Shown piece by piece: positions 39,025 through 47,408 of a stretch of DNA of 64,000 nt. The notes beneath the pieces are model-generated. The model saw only the letters and a program-made list of their open reading frames with translations. It made no database searches and was not told the DNA's origin. The position numbers and the translations under genes are program-made. Source of the stretch: SFLA01 sp045595165 (lineage in GTDB: Bacteria; Bacillota; Clostridia; Oscillospirales; CAG-382); contig JAZNZY010000032.1 of the NCBI GenBank assembly GCA_045595165.1, positions 1 to 64,000 of the forward strand, given 5' to 3'. Numbering within the stretch: the first letter of the stretch is position 1; each line of letters opens with the position of its first letter.

Positions 39025-40059
39025 ATGAGTAAAGTTCTTCGCGCCGCAATGGTCGGCATCGGCTCTATGGGCCGCGGACATCTTGATAATTACCTCCGTC
39101 TTGAAAAAGAGGGATACCCTATTAAAGTTGTTGCTCTCTGCGATATAGACGAGAAAAAGTTTACAAACTATAAAGCAGATTTCAATATCGGCGAAGTAGG
39201 TGCGGACGGATACGATTTCGCTTCCTTCAACCTTTATACCGATCTTGAGGAAATGCTTAAAAAGGAAGAGCTGGATATGGTTACCATCGCTCTGCCTACA
39301 TATCTTCATTGCTGGGGCACCTGTCTGTGTCTTGAGGCAGGCGTAAACGTTATTTGCGAAAAGCCTATGGCTCCTTCCGTTGAGGAGTGTGAAAAGATGA
39401 TCGAAACCGCACACCGTACCGGCAAAAATCTTATGATCGGTCAGTGCTTGCGCTTTGCAGGTCAGTACGATACCATCAAGAATATCGTTGCTTCCGGAGA
39501 ATACGGCAAGGCATATTCCGCTTTCTTCTTCCGTGGCGGCGGAACACCTCTGTGGTCCTATGAAAACTGGCTCTTAAAGCGTGAAAAGGGCGGCGGTGCG
39601 CTGTTTGATCAGCACGTTCACGATGTTGACGCAGTTAACCACATTTTCGGTATGCCCAAGGCTGTTACCACAAATGGATATACCGTTTTCCCCGAGAGTG
39701 CATACGATTGCTGTACCACCAACTATATCTATGACGATATGATGCCCGTAAACGCTCAGAACGACTGGACTCTTAAGGGCAACGGCTTTTATCAGATATT
39801 CCGCGTTAACCTTGAAAAGGCTACCGTTTGGTTTGATGAAAACGGTCTCCGCGTTATCGATACCGAGGGTAACAACGTTACTCCCGAATACGATACAGAA
39901 AACTTCTATTATACCGAGCTTAAATATTTTGCCGATACTCTTCTCGCAGGGGGCAAGATAGAAAGAGCTACTCCCGAATCTGCCCGCGATACCGTTAAGA
40001 TCGCTTTGGCGGAAATGGAGAGCGCAGACAAGCACGGTGAGATAGTATATATCAAGTAA
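39025..40059 (+). CDS. Gfo/Idh/MocA-family NAD(P)-dependent oxidoreductase
   Basis: A 344-residue dehydrogenase with an N-terminal Rossmann motif MVGIGSMGRGHLDNY (about 9-23), the CEKPMAPSVEECE signature (about 112-124, catalytic Lys) and a C-terminal substrate domain with GGGALFDQHVHDVD (about 189-202, the His/Asp pair common in inositol- and glucoside-type members). It forms an operon with the upstream epimerase, so both likely act on the same sugar or cyclitol. There is no transporter or kinase to identify the substrate. Confidence 0.85.
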   Translation: MSKVLRAAMVGIGSMGRGHLDNYLRLEKEGYPIKVVALCDIDEKKFTNYKADFNIGEVGADGYDFASFNLYTDLEEMLKKEELDMVTIALPTYLHCWGTCLCLEAGVNVICEKPMAPSVEECEKMIETAHRTGKNLMIGQCLRFAGQYDTIKNIVASGEYGKAYSAFFFRGGGTPLWSYENWLLKREKGGGALFDQHVHDVDAVNHIFGMPKAVTTNGYTVFPESAYDCCTTNYIYDDMMPVNAQNDWTLKGNGFYQIFRVNLEKATVWFDENGLRVIDTEGNNVTPEYDTENFYYTELKYFADTLLAGGKIERATPESARDTVKIALAEMESADKHGEIVYIK

Positions 40060-40078
40060 CCCTTACCGCAATACAAAA

Positions 40079-40109
40079 CACCCCAAGGAGCGGTCGGCTT
40101 CTTGGGGTG
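40079..40109. terminator. bidirectional terminator
   Basis: CACCCCAAG (40079-40087) and CTTGGGGTG (40101-40109) pair, extended by AG/CT inside, between the dehydrogenase (plus) and the SLOG-like gene (minus). The stem core matches the one at 17040-17082. Confidence 0.75.
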
Positions 40110-40112
40110 AAT

Positions 40113-40445
40113 TTATATCAGCTTGTATATTTTAACGGGTTTTCCCAGTTTTTCGGCATATCTCCAGGTAAAGACCGTACCTCGGGATGAACCGTCCCAA
40201 AACGCAATAAGCATATCGCATTCCTTGGCGATCAGCTTGTTTCTCACAAGAGGCGCACTTTTTCCGTGGGCTTCATAATCGGGCTTGAATACGGTAAGGG
40301 CAATACCTCTTAACCGTGCTTCACGTTCCGCAAGACGGTCAACGCCCACGGCACCTCCGGTAATTATCTCCGTGGTTTCTGCGGGAATATATTGGGAAAT
40401 ATCAGCATTTTTTATACTTCTTGAACCGATAACGGCAACTTTCAC
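40113..40445 (-). CDS. SLOG/DUF2493-like nucleotide-binding-fold protein
   Basis: A 110-residue single-domain protein. MKVAVIGSRSI at the N-terminus, IITGGAVGVDRLAEREARLRG (about 28-48, quoted in part) and the later FWDGSSRGTVFTW follow the DprA/LOG-like Rossmann pattern, in which GSR and GGAxGVD loops bind nucleotides or their derivatives. Roles of such short members are mostly unknown; some are linked to phage or nucleotide signalling. It is alone on the minus strand, between a terminator and a repeat element. Confidence 0.7.
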   Translation of the reverse strand: MKVAVIGSRSIKNADISQYIPAETTEIITGGAVGVDRLAEREARLRGIALTVFKPDYEAHGKSAPLVRNKLIAKECDMLIAFWDGSSRGTVFTWRYAEKLGKPVKIYKLI

Positions 40446-40481
40446 GGGCGAAACCTCCTGTATTTAAAGGGGGGATTTTCT

Positions 40482-40516
40482 CGGGGTCCCCAAAAATCCG
40501 CAGGATTTTAGGGGTG
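40482..40516. repeat. GGGGTCC...GGGGTG palindromic element
   Basis: CGGGGTCCCC, AAAAATCC-GCA-GGATTTT, AGGGGTG: the same layout as the units at 32760-32893, with a different stem sequence but the same flanks. It sits between the divergent SLOG-like and apgM genes; I see no clear promoter there. Confidence 0.65.
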
Positions 40517-40590
40517 ACATCAGTATATAACTAATTCTTGTTGTTGTCAACTTTGGCTTTAATTTCTTTTTGAAAAGAGTTTTTTATATT

Positions 40591-41787
40591 ATGAAATATT
40601 TTGTTTTGCTGGGCGACGGTATGGCGGATTACCGCTGCTCTGAACTTGGAAATAAAACACCGCTGGAGGCAGCAAACAAGCCTACTATCGACCGTCTTGC
40701 TTCAGGCGGAGTTATGGGACTGTGCAAAACCGTGCCCGACCATATGGTGCCCGAATCCGATACCGCAAACCTTTCCATTATGGGCTATCCTCCCGAGATA
40801 TATTCTGCGGGCAGATCCCCTCTTGAGGCTGTAAGCTTGGGAATAACTCTGGGTAAAGATCAGGCGGCTATCCGCGCCAACTTGGTGTGCCTTACCGGGG
40901 AAGGCGAATACGAAAATCTTGTGATGGACGATAATACAGCAGGGGAGATAACCACTCCCGAAGCTCGTGAATTAATAGAGTATCTGGACCAAAATCTTCT
41001 TTGCGGCACTACCGATCGCATTTTTACGGGGATTTCCTACCGTCATTGCTTTATTACGGACACCTGGAACGGATTCAGAGATTTCACCCGTCCTCATGAT
41101 ATTATGGGACAGTATATTGGCGAATATCTCCCGCCCGAGCCTTATCTTACCTTGCAAAGACGCTCCCGCGAGCTATTGGAAAACCATCCCGTCAACCTTA
41201 AACGTGCTGCCGAGGGAAAGAAAAAAGCAAATTCCATCTGGCTGTGGAGCCCCGGTAAGAATCCCGCTCTCCCTTCCTTCAAGGAAACCTTCGGGCTTGA
41301 CGGTGCAGTGGTCTGCGCAGTTGATCTTATAAAGGGAATAGGCTTGTGCGCAGGCATGGAAGTGCCTTTTGTTGACGGCGCTACCGGAGGAACAGATACC
41401 GATTACCGCGCAAAGGAAAAGGAAGCGGAAAAGCAGTTCCTTTCGGGAAAAGATCTTGTGTATCTCCACGTTGAAGCGCCCGATGAATACGGTCATCAGG
41501 GAAATCCCGTAGGCAAGAAGACTGCAATCGAAAAGCTGGATTCCGAGATAATGGCACCTATGCTTGAGTTTCTTAACACATACGGCGAAGATTACCGCAT
41601 TATGTTTTTGCCCGATCATTATACTCCCGTTTCTACTCGTACCCACGCCAGAGGCGAAGTGCCGTTTATTATTTACGACAGCCGCCGTCAGGTGTATCCT
41701 ATCAGACAGTATACGGAAGCGGAGGCGGCGGACGGAATGTACGTCCCCACAGGCCCCGATCTTATGCGTATCTTTTTGGAAAAATAA
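40591..41787 (+). CDS. apgM: cofactor-independent phosphoglycerate mutase (archaeal-type)
   Basis: A 398-residue alkaline-phosphatase-superfamily enzyme interconverting 3- and 2-phosphoglycerate. Signatures: LLGDGMADY at the start, PESDTANLSIMGYPPE (the Ser nucleophile region, about 55-70), RANLVCLTGEG, VDGATGGTDTDYRAK, HVEAPDEYGHQGN (about 292-304) and LPDHYTPVSTRTHARGEVPF with metal-binding Asp/His. The length fits the archaeal-type form common in Clostridia. The frame opens at 40570; the ATG at 40591 fits the family start, although its ribosome-binding site is weak. Confidence 0.92.
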   Translation: MKYFVLLGDGMADYRCSELGNKTPLEAANKPTIDRLASGGVMGLCKTVPDHMVPESDTANLSIMGYPPEIYSAGRSPLEAVSLGITLGKDQAAIRANLVCLTGEGEYENLVMDDNTAGEITTPEARELIEYLDQNLLCGTTDRIFTGISYRHCFITDTWNGFRDFTRPHDIMGQYIGEYLPPEPYLTLQRRSRELLENHPVNLKRAAEGKKKANSIWLWSPGKNPALPSFKETFGLDGAVVCAVDLIKGIGLCAGMEVPFVDGATGGTDTDYRAKEKEAEKQFLSGKDLVYLHVEAPDEYGHQGNPVGKKTAIEKLDSEIMAPMLEFLNTYGEDYRIMFLPDHYTPVSTRTHARGEVPFIIYDSRRQVYPIRQYTEAEAADGMYVPTGPDLMRIFLEK

Positions 41788-41788
41788 A

Positions 41789-42625
41789 TTATTCCGCGTA
41801 CAAGGGCGGACGGAGAGAATACTCTGTCAGCCCTTTTTCGTTTAAATATTTCTTTATGGGAATGGGATTTACGGAGGAAAACAGCCGTTTTATAAGCGGC
41901 ATTAAGGAAAGCTGTATTCTCATAGCACCTGCCGTGTCCCCTTCAAACCAACGGTTGCACATTTCCTGCACCTTTTCGGGGACGGCATTGGACACAACGG
42001 AAATGAGCCCGATTCCACCTATGGAAAGTACGGGAAGGTTAATTTCATCACTTCCCGAATACAACGGCAGATCGTTTCCGCAAAGAAATCTGGTTTCGGT
42101 GATCTGCCCCATGTTTCCGCTTGCTTCCTTTATGCCGTACATATTGCTTGTTTCGGAAAGCTTTTTTGCCGTAGCGGGAAGTATATTCACACCCGTTCTC
42201 GAAGGCACGTTGTATGCTATAACGGGCAGGGGAGAGGCGTGGCAAAGCTCCTCGTAATACTTTATAATTCCCTCTTGGGTGGTTTTGTTGTAATATGGCG
42301 TAACCGCAAGAATACCGTCTGCTCCCGCATCGTATGCATCTTGCGTGAATATCACCGCTTTTTTTGTATCGTTACAGCCGGTGCCCGCAATAACAACGCA
42401 ATCATTTTTCACAAAATCCTTGGTAAATCTTATAATTTTCCATCTTTCTTCCTGTTCCAGCGTAGATGCTTCGCCCGTGGTGCCGCACATTATCAATGCG
42501 CCTACGCCCGCTTTAAGCTGAATTTCCGCAAGTCTTTTCAGGGATTCAAAATCAATCAAACCGTCCTTGTTGAAAGGGGTTATCATTGCCGTGCCCGCGC
42601 CGACAAAAAGAGGAAGTTTTTTCAT
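41789..42625 (-). CDS. dapA: 4-hydroxy-tetrahydrodipicolinate synthase
   Basis: A 278-residue TIM-barrel lyase that condenses pyruvate with aspartate semialdehyde, the first committed step to lysine, diaminopimelate and, in spore formers, dipicolinate. Motifs: GTAMITPFNKDG (about 10-21), CGTTGEASTL (about 46-55), VTPYYNKTTQEG (Tyr about 134) and the Schiff-base Lys in YGIKEASG (about 163). The frame opens at 42700, but the ATG at 42625 matches the family start. Its stop is one base from the convergent apgM stop and no terminator is visible between them. Confidence 0.9.
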   Translation of the reverse strand: MKKLPLFVGAGTAMITPFNKDGLIDFESLKRLAEIQLKAGVGALIMCGTTGEASTLEQEERWKIIRFTKDFVKNDCVVIAGTGCNDTKKAVIFTQDAYDAGADGILAVTPYYNKTTQEGIIKYYEELCHASPLPVIAYNVPSRTGVNILPATAKKLSETSNMYGIKEASGNMGQITETRFLCGNDLPLYSGSDEINLPVLSIGGIGLISVVSNAVPEKVQEMCNRWFEGDTAGAMRIQLSLMPLIKRLFSSVNPIPIKKYLNEKGLTEYSLRPPLYAE

Positions 42626-42656
42626 AAAAATATCTCGCTTTCCTGCGTTAACGGTC

Positions 42657-42685
42657 TTTACAACGGAATAAAAATATTGTATAAT
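42657..42685 (+). promoter_or_regulatory. promoter of the queA-led operon
   Basis: TTTACA (42657-42662), a 17-base spacer and TATAAT (42680-42685), about 55 bases before queA. I see no other convincing promoter before the long plus-strand run, though internal ones may exist. Confidence 0.65.
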
Positions 42686-42746
42686 AAAGAGTAAACTCAA
42701 AGTGGGTTACTGTACACATTTTATGTAGCTTAAGGATAATTTGATA

Positions 42747-43790
42747 ATGGATCTTACCAGATTAAATACATATTTTTACCATCTTCCCGAGGAGCTTATT
42801 GCCCAGACTCCGGCTGACAGACGTGATATGTCCCGAATGCTTGTGCTTGATAAAGCGAGCGGCACTATTGAACACAAGCGTTTTTGCGATATAACCGAAT
42901 TCCTCCGTCCCGGCGATACCTTGGTTATAAACGATACCAAGGTTATTCCCGCACGTATTTTCGGTGTGAACCCCAAGAGATCAGGGGAGATAGAAACCGT
43001 ACTGCTTCACCGTGTTAACGAGAAAGACGGCGAGGTATGGGAATGTCTTACCCGTCCCGGCAAGAAGACGGGAGTAGGGGATACGGTCGTCTACGGCAAC
43101 GGTGAACTTACAGGTGAGGTTATAGCGGTTTGCGAGGGCGGTACCCGCGAAATACGATTTTCGTACGATGGGGTTTTTCCCGAAATTCTCGATAAAATCG
43201 GCACCATGCCTCTGCCTCCCTATATAACGAAAAGACTTGAGGACAAAAACAGATACCAGACGGTATACGCTTCTCACGAGGGGTCTGCCGCCGCACCTAC
43301 CGCAGGGCTGCATTTCACTCCCGAACTGCTTGAGAAGATCAGCAATATGGGCGTGAATATTGAAAAAGTGCTTCTTCACGTAGGGCTTGGCACCTTCCGT
43401 CCCGTAAAGGAAGACGTTATTACCGACCATAAAATGCACACCGAGTATATAAAGGTTACCCCCGAAACAGCCGAGCGTATAAATAACTGCCGCAAAGCAG
43501 GGGGAAGGATAATTTCCGTGGGTACGACCAGCACCCGCACTCTTGAATCGGTAACCGATAAAAACGGTATAGTTCATCCCTTTGAGGGAGAAACGGGCAT
43601 ATTTATATACCCCGGATATAAATTCAAGGCGGTGGATTGCCAGATAACTAACTTCCACTTGCCCGAAAGTACTTTGCTTATGCTTATTTGTGCTTTCGCA
43701 GGCTATGAAAACGCTATGAACGCATACAAGACCGCCGTTGAAGAAAAATACCGTTTCTTTTCCTTCGGCGATGCTATGCTTATAAAATGA
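42747..43790 (+). CDS. queA: tRNA preQ1(34) S-adenosylmethionine ribosyltransferase-isomerase
   Basis: A 347-residue enzyme that adds and isomerises ribose from SAM onto preQ1 at the tRNA wobble base, giving epoxyqueuosine. Family blocks: YHLPEELIAQTPADRRDMSRML, INDTKVIPAR, ETVLLH, PLPPYI, PTAGLHFT and HVGLGTFRPV. A TTG at 42741 is also in frame, but the ATG at 42747 with AAGGAT upstream is preferred. miaA begins within its stop codon (ATGA). Other queuosine genes are not in the window. Confidence 0.95.
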   Translation: MDLTRLNTYFYHLPEELIAQTPADRRDMSRMLVLDKASGTIEHKRFCDITEFLRPGDTLVINDTKVIPARIFGVNPKRSGEIETVLLHRVNEKDGEVWECLTRPGKKTGVGDTVVYGNGELTGEVIAVCEGGTREIRFSYDGVFPEILDKIGTMPLPPYITKRLEDKNRYQTVYASHEGSAAAPTAGLHFTPELLEKISNMGVNIEKVLLHVGLGTFRPVKEDVITDHKMHTEYIKVTPETAERINNCRKAGGRIISVGTTSTRTLESVTDKNGIVHPFEGETGIFIYPGYKFKAVDCQITNFHLPESTLLMLICAFAGYENAMNAYKTAVEEKYRFFSFGDAMLIK

Positions 43791-44728
43791 CGGATATGAA
43801 AAAGAACAAAGTTATCGTCATTCTCGGACCTACCGCATCCGGTAAAACGGGGCTGGGCATCCGGCTTGCAAAGGATTTGAACGGCGAGATAATCAGCGGT
43901 GACAGTATGCAGGTATACCGCGGAATGGATATCGGCACCGCCAAGCCCGATCTTGAGGAGAGGGAAGGAATACCCCATCACCTTATAGATATTCTCGATA
44001 TTACCGAAAAATTTTCTGTAGCAACCTTTTGCTCCCTTGCAACGAAGGCGGTAGAGGATATTTGCTTACGGGGAAAAACCCCCATTATTGTCGGCGGCAC
44101 GGGAATGTATATAGAAACCCTCACTTCCGGCAGACTGTACGAAACTGAAACCGCAGACGAAGAAAAACGCTGTGAATACGAGCGCTTCGCCGCAGAAAAC
44201 GGCGCCCTTGCGCTTCACGCACGCCTTGCGGAAATAGATCCTGTGTCTGCGGAAAAGATCCATCCGAACAATATAAAACGTGTTATACGTGCCATAGAAA
44301 TTGCCGAAACCGGCGGAAACACCAAGTCCGATCTGGAAAAAGCACTTGTTTCGGACAAGCCCTTTGAATCTCTTATGCTTTATCTCACCCCGCAGGATAG
44401 GGAAACTATGTATTCCCGCATCAACCGCCGTGTGGATATAATGATGGAATCGGGACTTTTAGATGAAGTTATAAGGCTTGACAAAGCAGGACTTCGCTCT
44501 ACTCCCACCGCTTCTCAGGCGATAGGCTACAAAGAGTTTTTTCCGTATATAGACGGGGTTTCTTCACTCGAGGAGTGTGTGGAAAAGCTTAAACAGCACA
44601 CACGTAATTACGCAAAACGGCAAACCACCTATTTCGGCCATATGACGGAGCTTGTTTCTCTTTGCGCCGGAAACGAATGCGGAAATACCGCAAAAAGGAT
44701 ATGTGAACAATGGTTAAAAACGCTTTAA
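43787..44728 (+). CDS. miaA: tRNA dimethylallyltransferase
   Basis: A 313-residue enzyme that prenylates A37 of tRNAs reading UNN codons. The P-loop GPTASGKTGL (about 13-22), ISGDSMQVYRGMDIGTAKP (about 35-53), VGGTGMYIETL and the C-terminal QAIGYKEF and RNYAKRQTTYF blocks are characteristic. It starts at 43787, overlapping queA by 4 bases, or at the ATG at 43796. It overlaps the next gene by 19 bases. Confidence 0.95.
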   Translation: MTDMKKNKVIVILGPTASGKTGLGIRLAKDLNGEIISGDSMQVYRGMDIGTAKPDLEEREGIPHHLIDILDITEKFSVATFCSLATKAVEDICLRGKTPIIVGGTGMYIETLTSGRLYETETADEEKRCEYERFAAENGALALHARLAEIDPVSAEKIHPNNIKRVIRAIEIAETGGNTKSDLEKALVSDKPFESLMLYLTPQDRETMYSRINRRVDIMMESGLLDEVIRLDKAGLRSTPTASQAIGYKEFFPYIDGVSSLEECVEKLKQHTRNYAKRQTTYFGHMTELVSLCAGNECGNTAKRICEQWLKTL

Positions 44729-45954
44729 AACAGATAGGCACCGCGCTTATATCTATTGCTATAATTTTATATATTTTGCTTCAGCTCGTGCTGTCTGTGG
44801 GCGATACTGTTGAAACGGAAAACGCTATGTTTCAGCAAGCCGATCTCAAGGTAGAGCTTACAGCTTATCTGTTCCGTGATGAAACCGTGCTGGATTCGGG
44901 AACGGTAGGCACCAATTCCTATTCCGTTGAGGATGGGGAAAAGGTAATAAAGGGCAGTGAAGTCTGCGCTACCTACAGCGAAGCGGCGGATGCAAACGCT
45001 CAGGAGAGAATAAAACAGCTTAAAAAGCGTATAGAGGTTCTTGAAAAAAGCGGTGTAGGCAACGGATATTCCGTTTCCGACCACAAGATAATCGATTCTC
45101 AGATAAGCAATTACGTTCTTGAATTGGTTACCGGCATTTCTTCGGGAAGCTATGATTCCGCCATACGTACGGGAAACGAATTGCTTATTCAGGAAAACCG
45201 CAGAAACGCACTTACACAGACCGTAAGCGACTATTCTATGCAGATCAGCTCCTGCAACGCGGAGATCTCCCGCCTGGAATCGGGATTCACAGGGGATAAG
45301 ATCACAACGTACGCTTCCGCAGACGGATATTATTATTCCACGGTGGACGGATACGAAAACATTTTCACCTCCAATGCGGTGTCTACACTTACTCTTGATA
45401 ATTTTGATACGATAGTTTCTTCCGCGGCAGATACGAATCTTATCCAAGGCTCGGCTGGAAAGATCGCTACTTCCGCATATTGGTATATCGCCTGCAAAAC
45501 CACGAGAGAAGCCTTCGGGCTTTATACCGTGGGAAATACATATACCGTGTCCTTCCCGTTTTCTTCGAATACGGAATGTGAAATGCTGCTTTCAAAGGTT
45601 ATCACTCAGACCGATACCGATGAGATAGTACTCATTTTTTCTACCAAAACTATACCATATGATCTTAATTTCACAAGAAAACAGACAGTAAATGTCATAA
45701 AAGAAAGCTTTTCGGGGCTCAGAGTATCTTCGTCCGCTGTCCGTGTGCTTGACGGCGTGCGCGGTGTTTACGTTCTGGACGGAAATACGGTGGTGTTCAA
45801 AAAGATCACCGTGCTTCACGATGATAACGGCACATATATATGCGCTTTGCCGGATGAGGATAATAAATCTTGCGTTTCGGCGGATAAGCTTTCGCTGTAC
45901 GATCTGGTCATAGTGTCGGGTACGGATATTTATGTGGGGAAGGTGTTATCATGA
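44710..45954 (+). CDS. HlyD-like membrane adaptor protein
   Basis: A 414-residue protein with one N-terminal membrane helix (about 10-30), a beta-rich segment with a VxDGEKVIKGSEVCATYSE half-motif like a lipoyl/biotinyl hairpin (about 72-90), and a coiled coil (about 95-190). A second beta half (ITTYASADGYYYSTVDGYENIF) and C-terminal beta domains (from about 275) follow. This is the layout of HlyD/MacA-type adaptors, but no transporter is encoded nearby. Similar genes often stand before yggS-sepF in Clostridia, hinting at a division or envelope role. It overlaps miaA by 19 bases and yggS by 4. Confidence 0.65.
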   Translation: MVKNALKQIGTALISIAIILYILLQLVLSVGDTVETENAMFQQADLKVELTAYLFRDETVLDSGTVGTNSYSVEDGEKVIKGSEVCATYSEAADANAQERIKQLKKRIEVLEKSGVGNGYSVSDHKIIDSQISNYVLELVTGISSGSYDSAIRTGNELLIQENRRNALTQTVSDYSMQISSCNAEISRLESGFTGDKITTYASADGYYYSTVDGYENIFTSNAVSTLTLDNFDTIVSSAADTNLIQGSAGKIATSAYWYIACKTTREAFGLYTVGNTYTVSFPFSSNTECEMLLSKVITQTDTDEIVLIFSTKTIPYDLNFTRKQTVNVIKESFSGLRVSSSAVRVLDGVRGVYVLDGNTVVFKKITVLHDDNGTYICALPDEDNKSCVSADKLSLYDLVIVSGTDIYVGKVLS

Positions 45955-46619
45955 CAGACATTCCCGCTATGCTTGAAAGCATAAAAAGTATAAAAGGCTC
46001 GCTTCCTTCGGAGGTAACCCTTGTGGCGGCGACAAAGACGGTTCCTGCAGAAATCATAAATCTTGCCATTGATGCAGGCATTACCGATATCGGTGAAAAC
46101 CGTCCCGAGGAGCTTTGCGAAAAATATCCTCTTTTAAAGAAGGACGGAGTCAGATTTCATCTTATCGGCGGCTTACAGACCCGCAAAGTCAAAAGTATAA
46201 TTGACAAGGTGGATATGATCCAGTCTTTGGACAGACCGTCCCTTGCGAGGGAGATAGAAAAACGGAGCGCCGAGATAAACAAGATCACAGATTGTCTTAT
46301 CGAGATAAATCTTGGAAAAGAGGAAGGTAAATCCGGCGTGCATCCCGAGGATGCCTTGGCGTTTTATCTTTCCCTTGAAAACTATTCCCACATCCGCATA
46401 AGAGGCGTAATGGCAGTGCCTCCTGTGGGAAAAACCCAAGAATACTACAATATTTTATATAAAATATACGCTGACATCTTGAAAAAATCGAAAAATGGTG
46501 ATATTATAGATATAATATCTGTAGGTATGTCTTCAGATTACGAACAAGCTGTTTCACTCGGGTCAAATATGGTCCGTGTGGGAAGTAAAATTTTTGGAAA
46601 AAGAAATTATTTAGTATAA
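45951..46619 (+). CDS. yggS: YggS-family PLP-homeostasis protein
   Basis: A 222-residue single-domain alanine-racemase-like barrel that binds PLP without known catalysis and keeps B6 vitamers and amino acids balanced. The PLP lysine lies in VAATKTVPAE (about 23-32), followed by IGENRPEEL, FHLIGGLQTRKVK (normally HxIGxLQxNK; Arg replaces Asn) and the phosphate-binding ISVGMSSDYEQAV (about 182-194). It is the usual gene before sepF. It overlaps the adaptor gene by 4 bases. Confidence 0.93.
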   Translation: MTDIPAMLESIKSIKGSLPSEVTLVAATKTVPAEIINLAIDAGITDIGENRPEELCEKYPLLKKDGVRFHLIGGLQTRKVKSIIDKVDMIQSLDRPSLAREIEKRSAEINKITDCLIEINLGKEEGKSGVHPEDALAFYLSLENYSHIRIRGVMAVPPVGKTQEYYNILYKIYADILKKSKNGDIIDIISVGMSSDYEQAVSLGSNMVRVGSKIFGKRNYLV

Positions 46620-46636
46620 AAAACGGAGGAACAACC

Positions 46637-47083
46637 ATGGGATTCATGAAGAGCATTTCCAATCTTTTTAAACCGGATGACGAATACGTAGACGAGAACG
46701 AGTACACCGAAGAGGAGTACGAGGACGAAGCTCCCGCTAAGGAAACCAGAACCGTTTCCAGACCTGCAGGCAGCGCATCTTCCAACGCTTCGCTTGAAAT
46801 GAAGATAATCAAGCCCGAGCGATACGAAGACGTTACCGGTATCGCACAGCATCTCTTGCACCGCCGCACCGTAGTTCTCAATCTTGAGAGCACCAACAAA
46901 GAAACTATCAGAAGAATAATCGATTTCCTTTCCGGCGTTGCTTTCGCTATCGGCGGCAATCTTAACCGCGTAGCAAACTCCACTTATGTTATCACTCCCA
47001 AGAACGTTGAGCTTTCTGATGATCAGAAGGATACTTCTGCAGAAGAAAAGACTGCAAACAACGCTCCCAGAGAACTTTTCTAA
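46637..47083 (+). CDS. sepF: cell division protein SepF
   Basis: A 148-residue FtsZ partner that tethers and bundles the division ring. The N-terminal amphipathic membrane anchor MGFMKSISNLFKP and acidic linker precede the conserved SepF domain (about 55-132) with the blocks RYEDVTGIAQHLLHRRTVVLNLE and RRIIDFLSGVAFAIGG. AACGGAGGAACAACC provides the ribosome-binding site. It stands in the standard yggS-sepF-yggT order. Confidence 0.95.
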   Translation: MGFMKSISNLFKPDDEYVDENEYTEEEYEDEAPAKETRTVSRPAGSASSNASLEMKIIKPERYEDVTGIAQHLLHRRTVVLNLESTNKETIRRIIDFLSGVAFAIGGNLNRVANSTYVITPKNVELSDDQKDTSAEEKTANNAPRELF

Positions 47084-47104
47084 ACATATAACGGAGCATT
47101 TATT

Positions 47105-47389
47105 TTGAACATACTATTGTATACTTTGGCAAGCATGGTGGAGGTTTTCCTCTGCCTGCTTTCTCTTGCCGTAGTTTTGAGGTTGCTGTTACCGCTTATA
47201 GGGCTTGACGGAGGTTTGATATACGGCTTTTCCGTAATGCTCAGCGAACCTATTATCGCTCCAGTACGGGCAGTTTTATCAAAATTCGAATTTTTCGAAT
47301 CCTCGCCTATGGATTTCTCCTATATGGTAACAATACTCATAATTCTGGTAATCAATATTTTTATGCCCACAGCAAGTGCATTTCTTTAA
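47105..47389 (+). CDS. YggT-family membrane protein
   Basis: A 94-residue protein with two hydrophobic segments (about 8-33 and 68-92) and the family motif LSEPIIAPVRAVL (about 48-60) between them. YggT/YlmG proteins are linked to cell shape and division in several bacteria. The start is TTG at 47105 with GGAGC upstream, an unusual start that keeps the full first helix. It lies between sepF and divIVA. Confidence 0.88.
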   Translation: MNILLYTLASMVEVFLCLLSLAVVLRLLLPLIGLDGGLIYGFSVMLSEPIIAPVRAVLSKFEFFESSPMDFSYMVTILIILVINIFMPTASAFL

Positions 47390-47408
47390 TCAAAGGGGGT
47401 AGTGTCGG

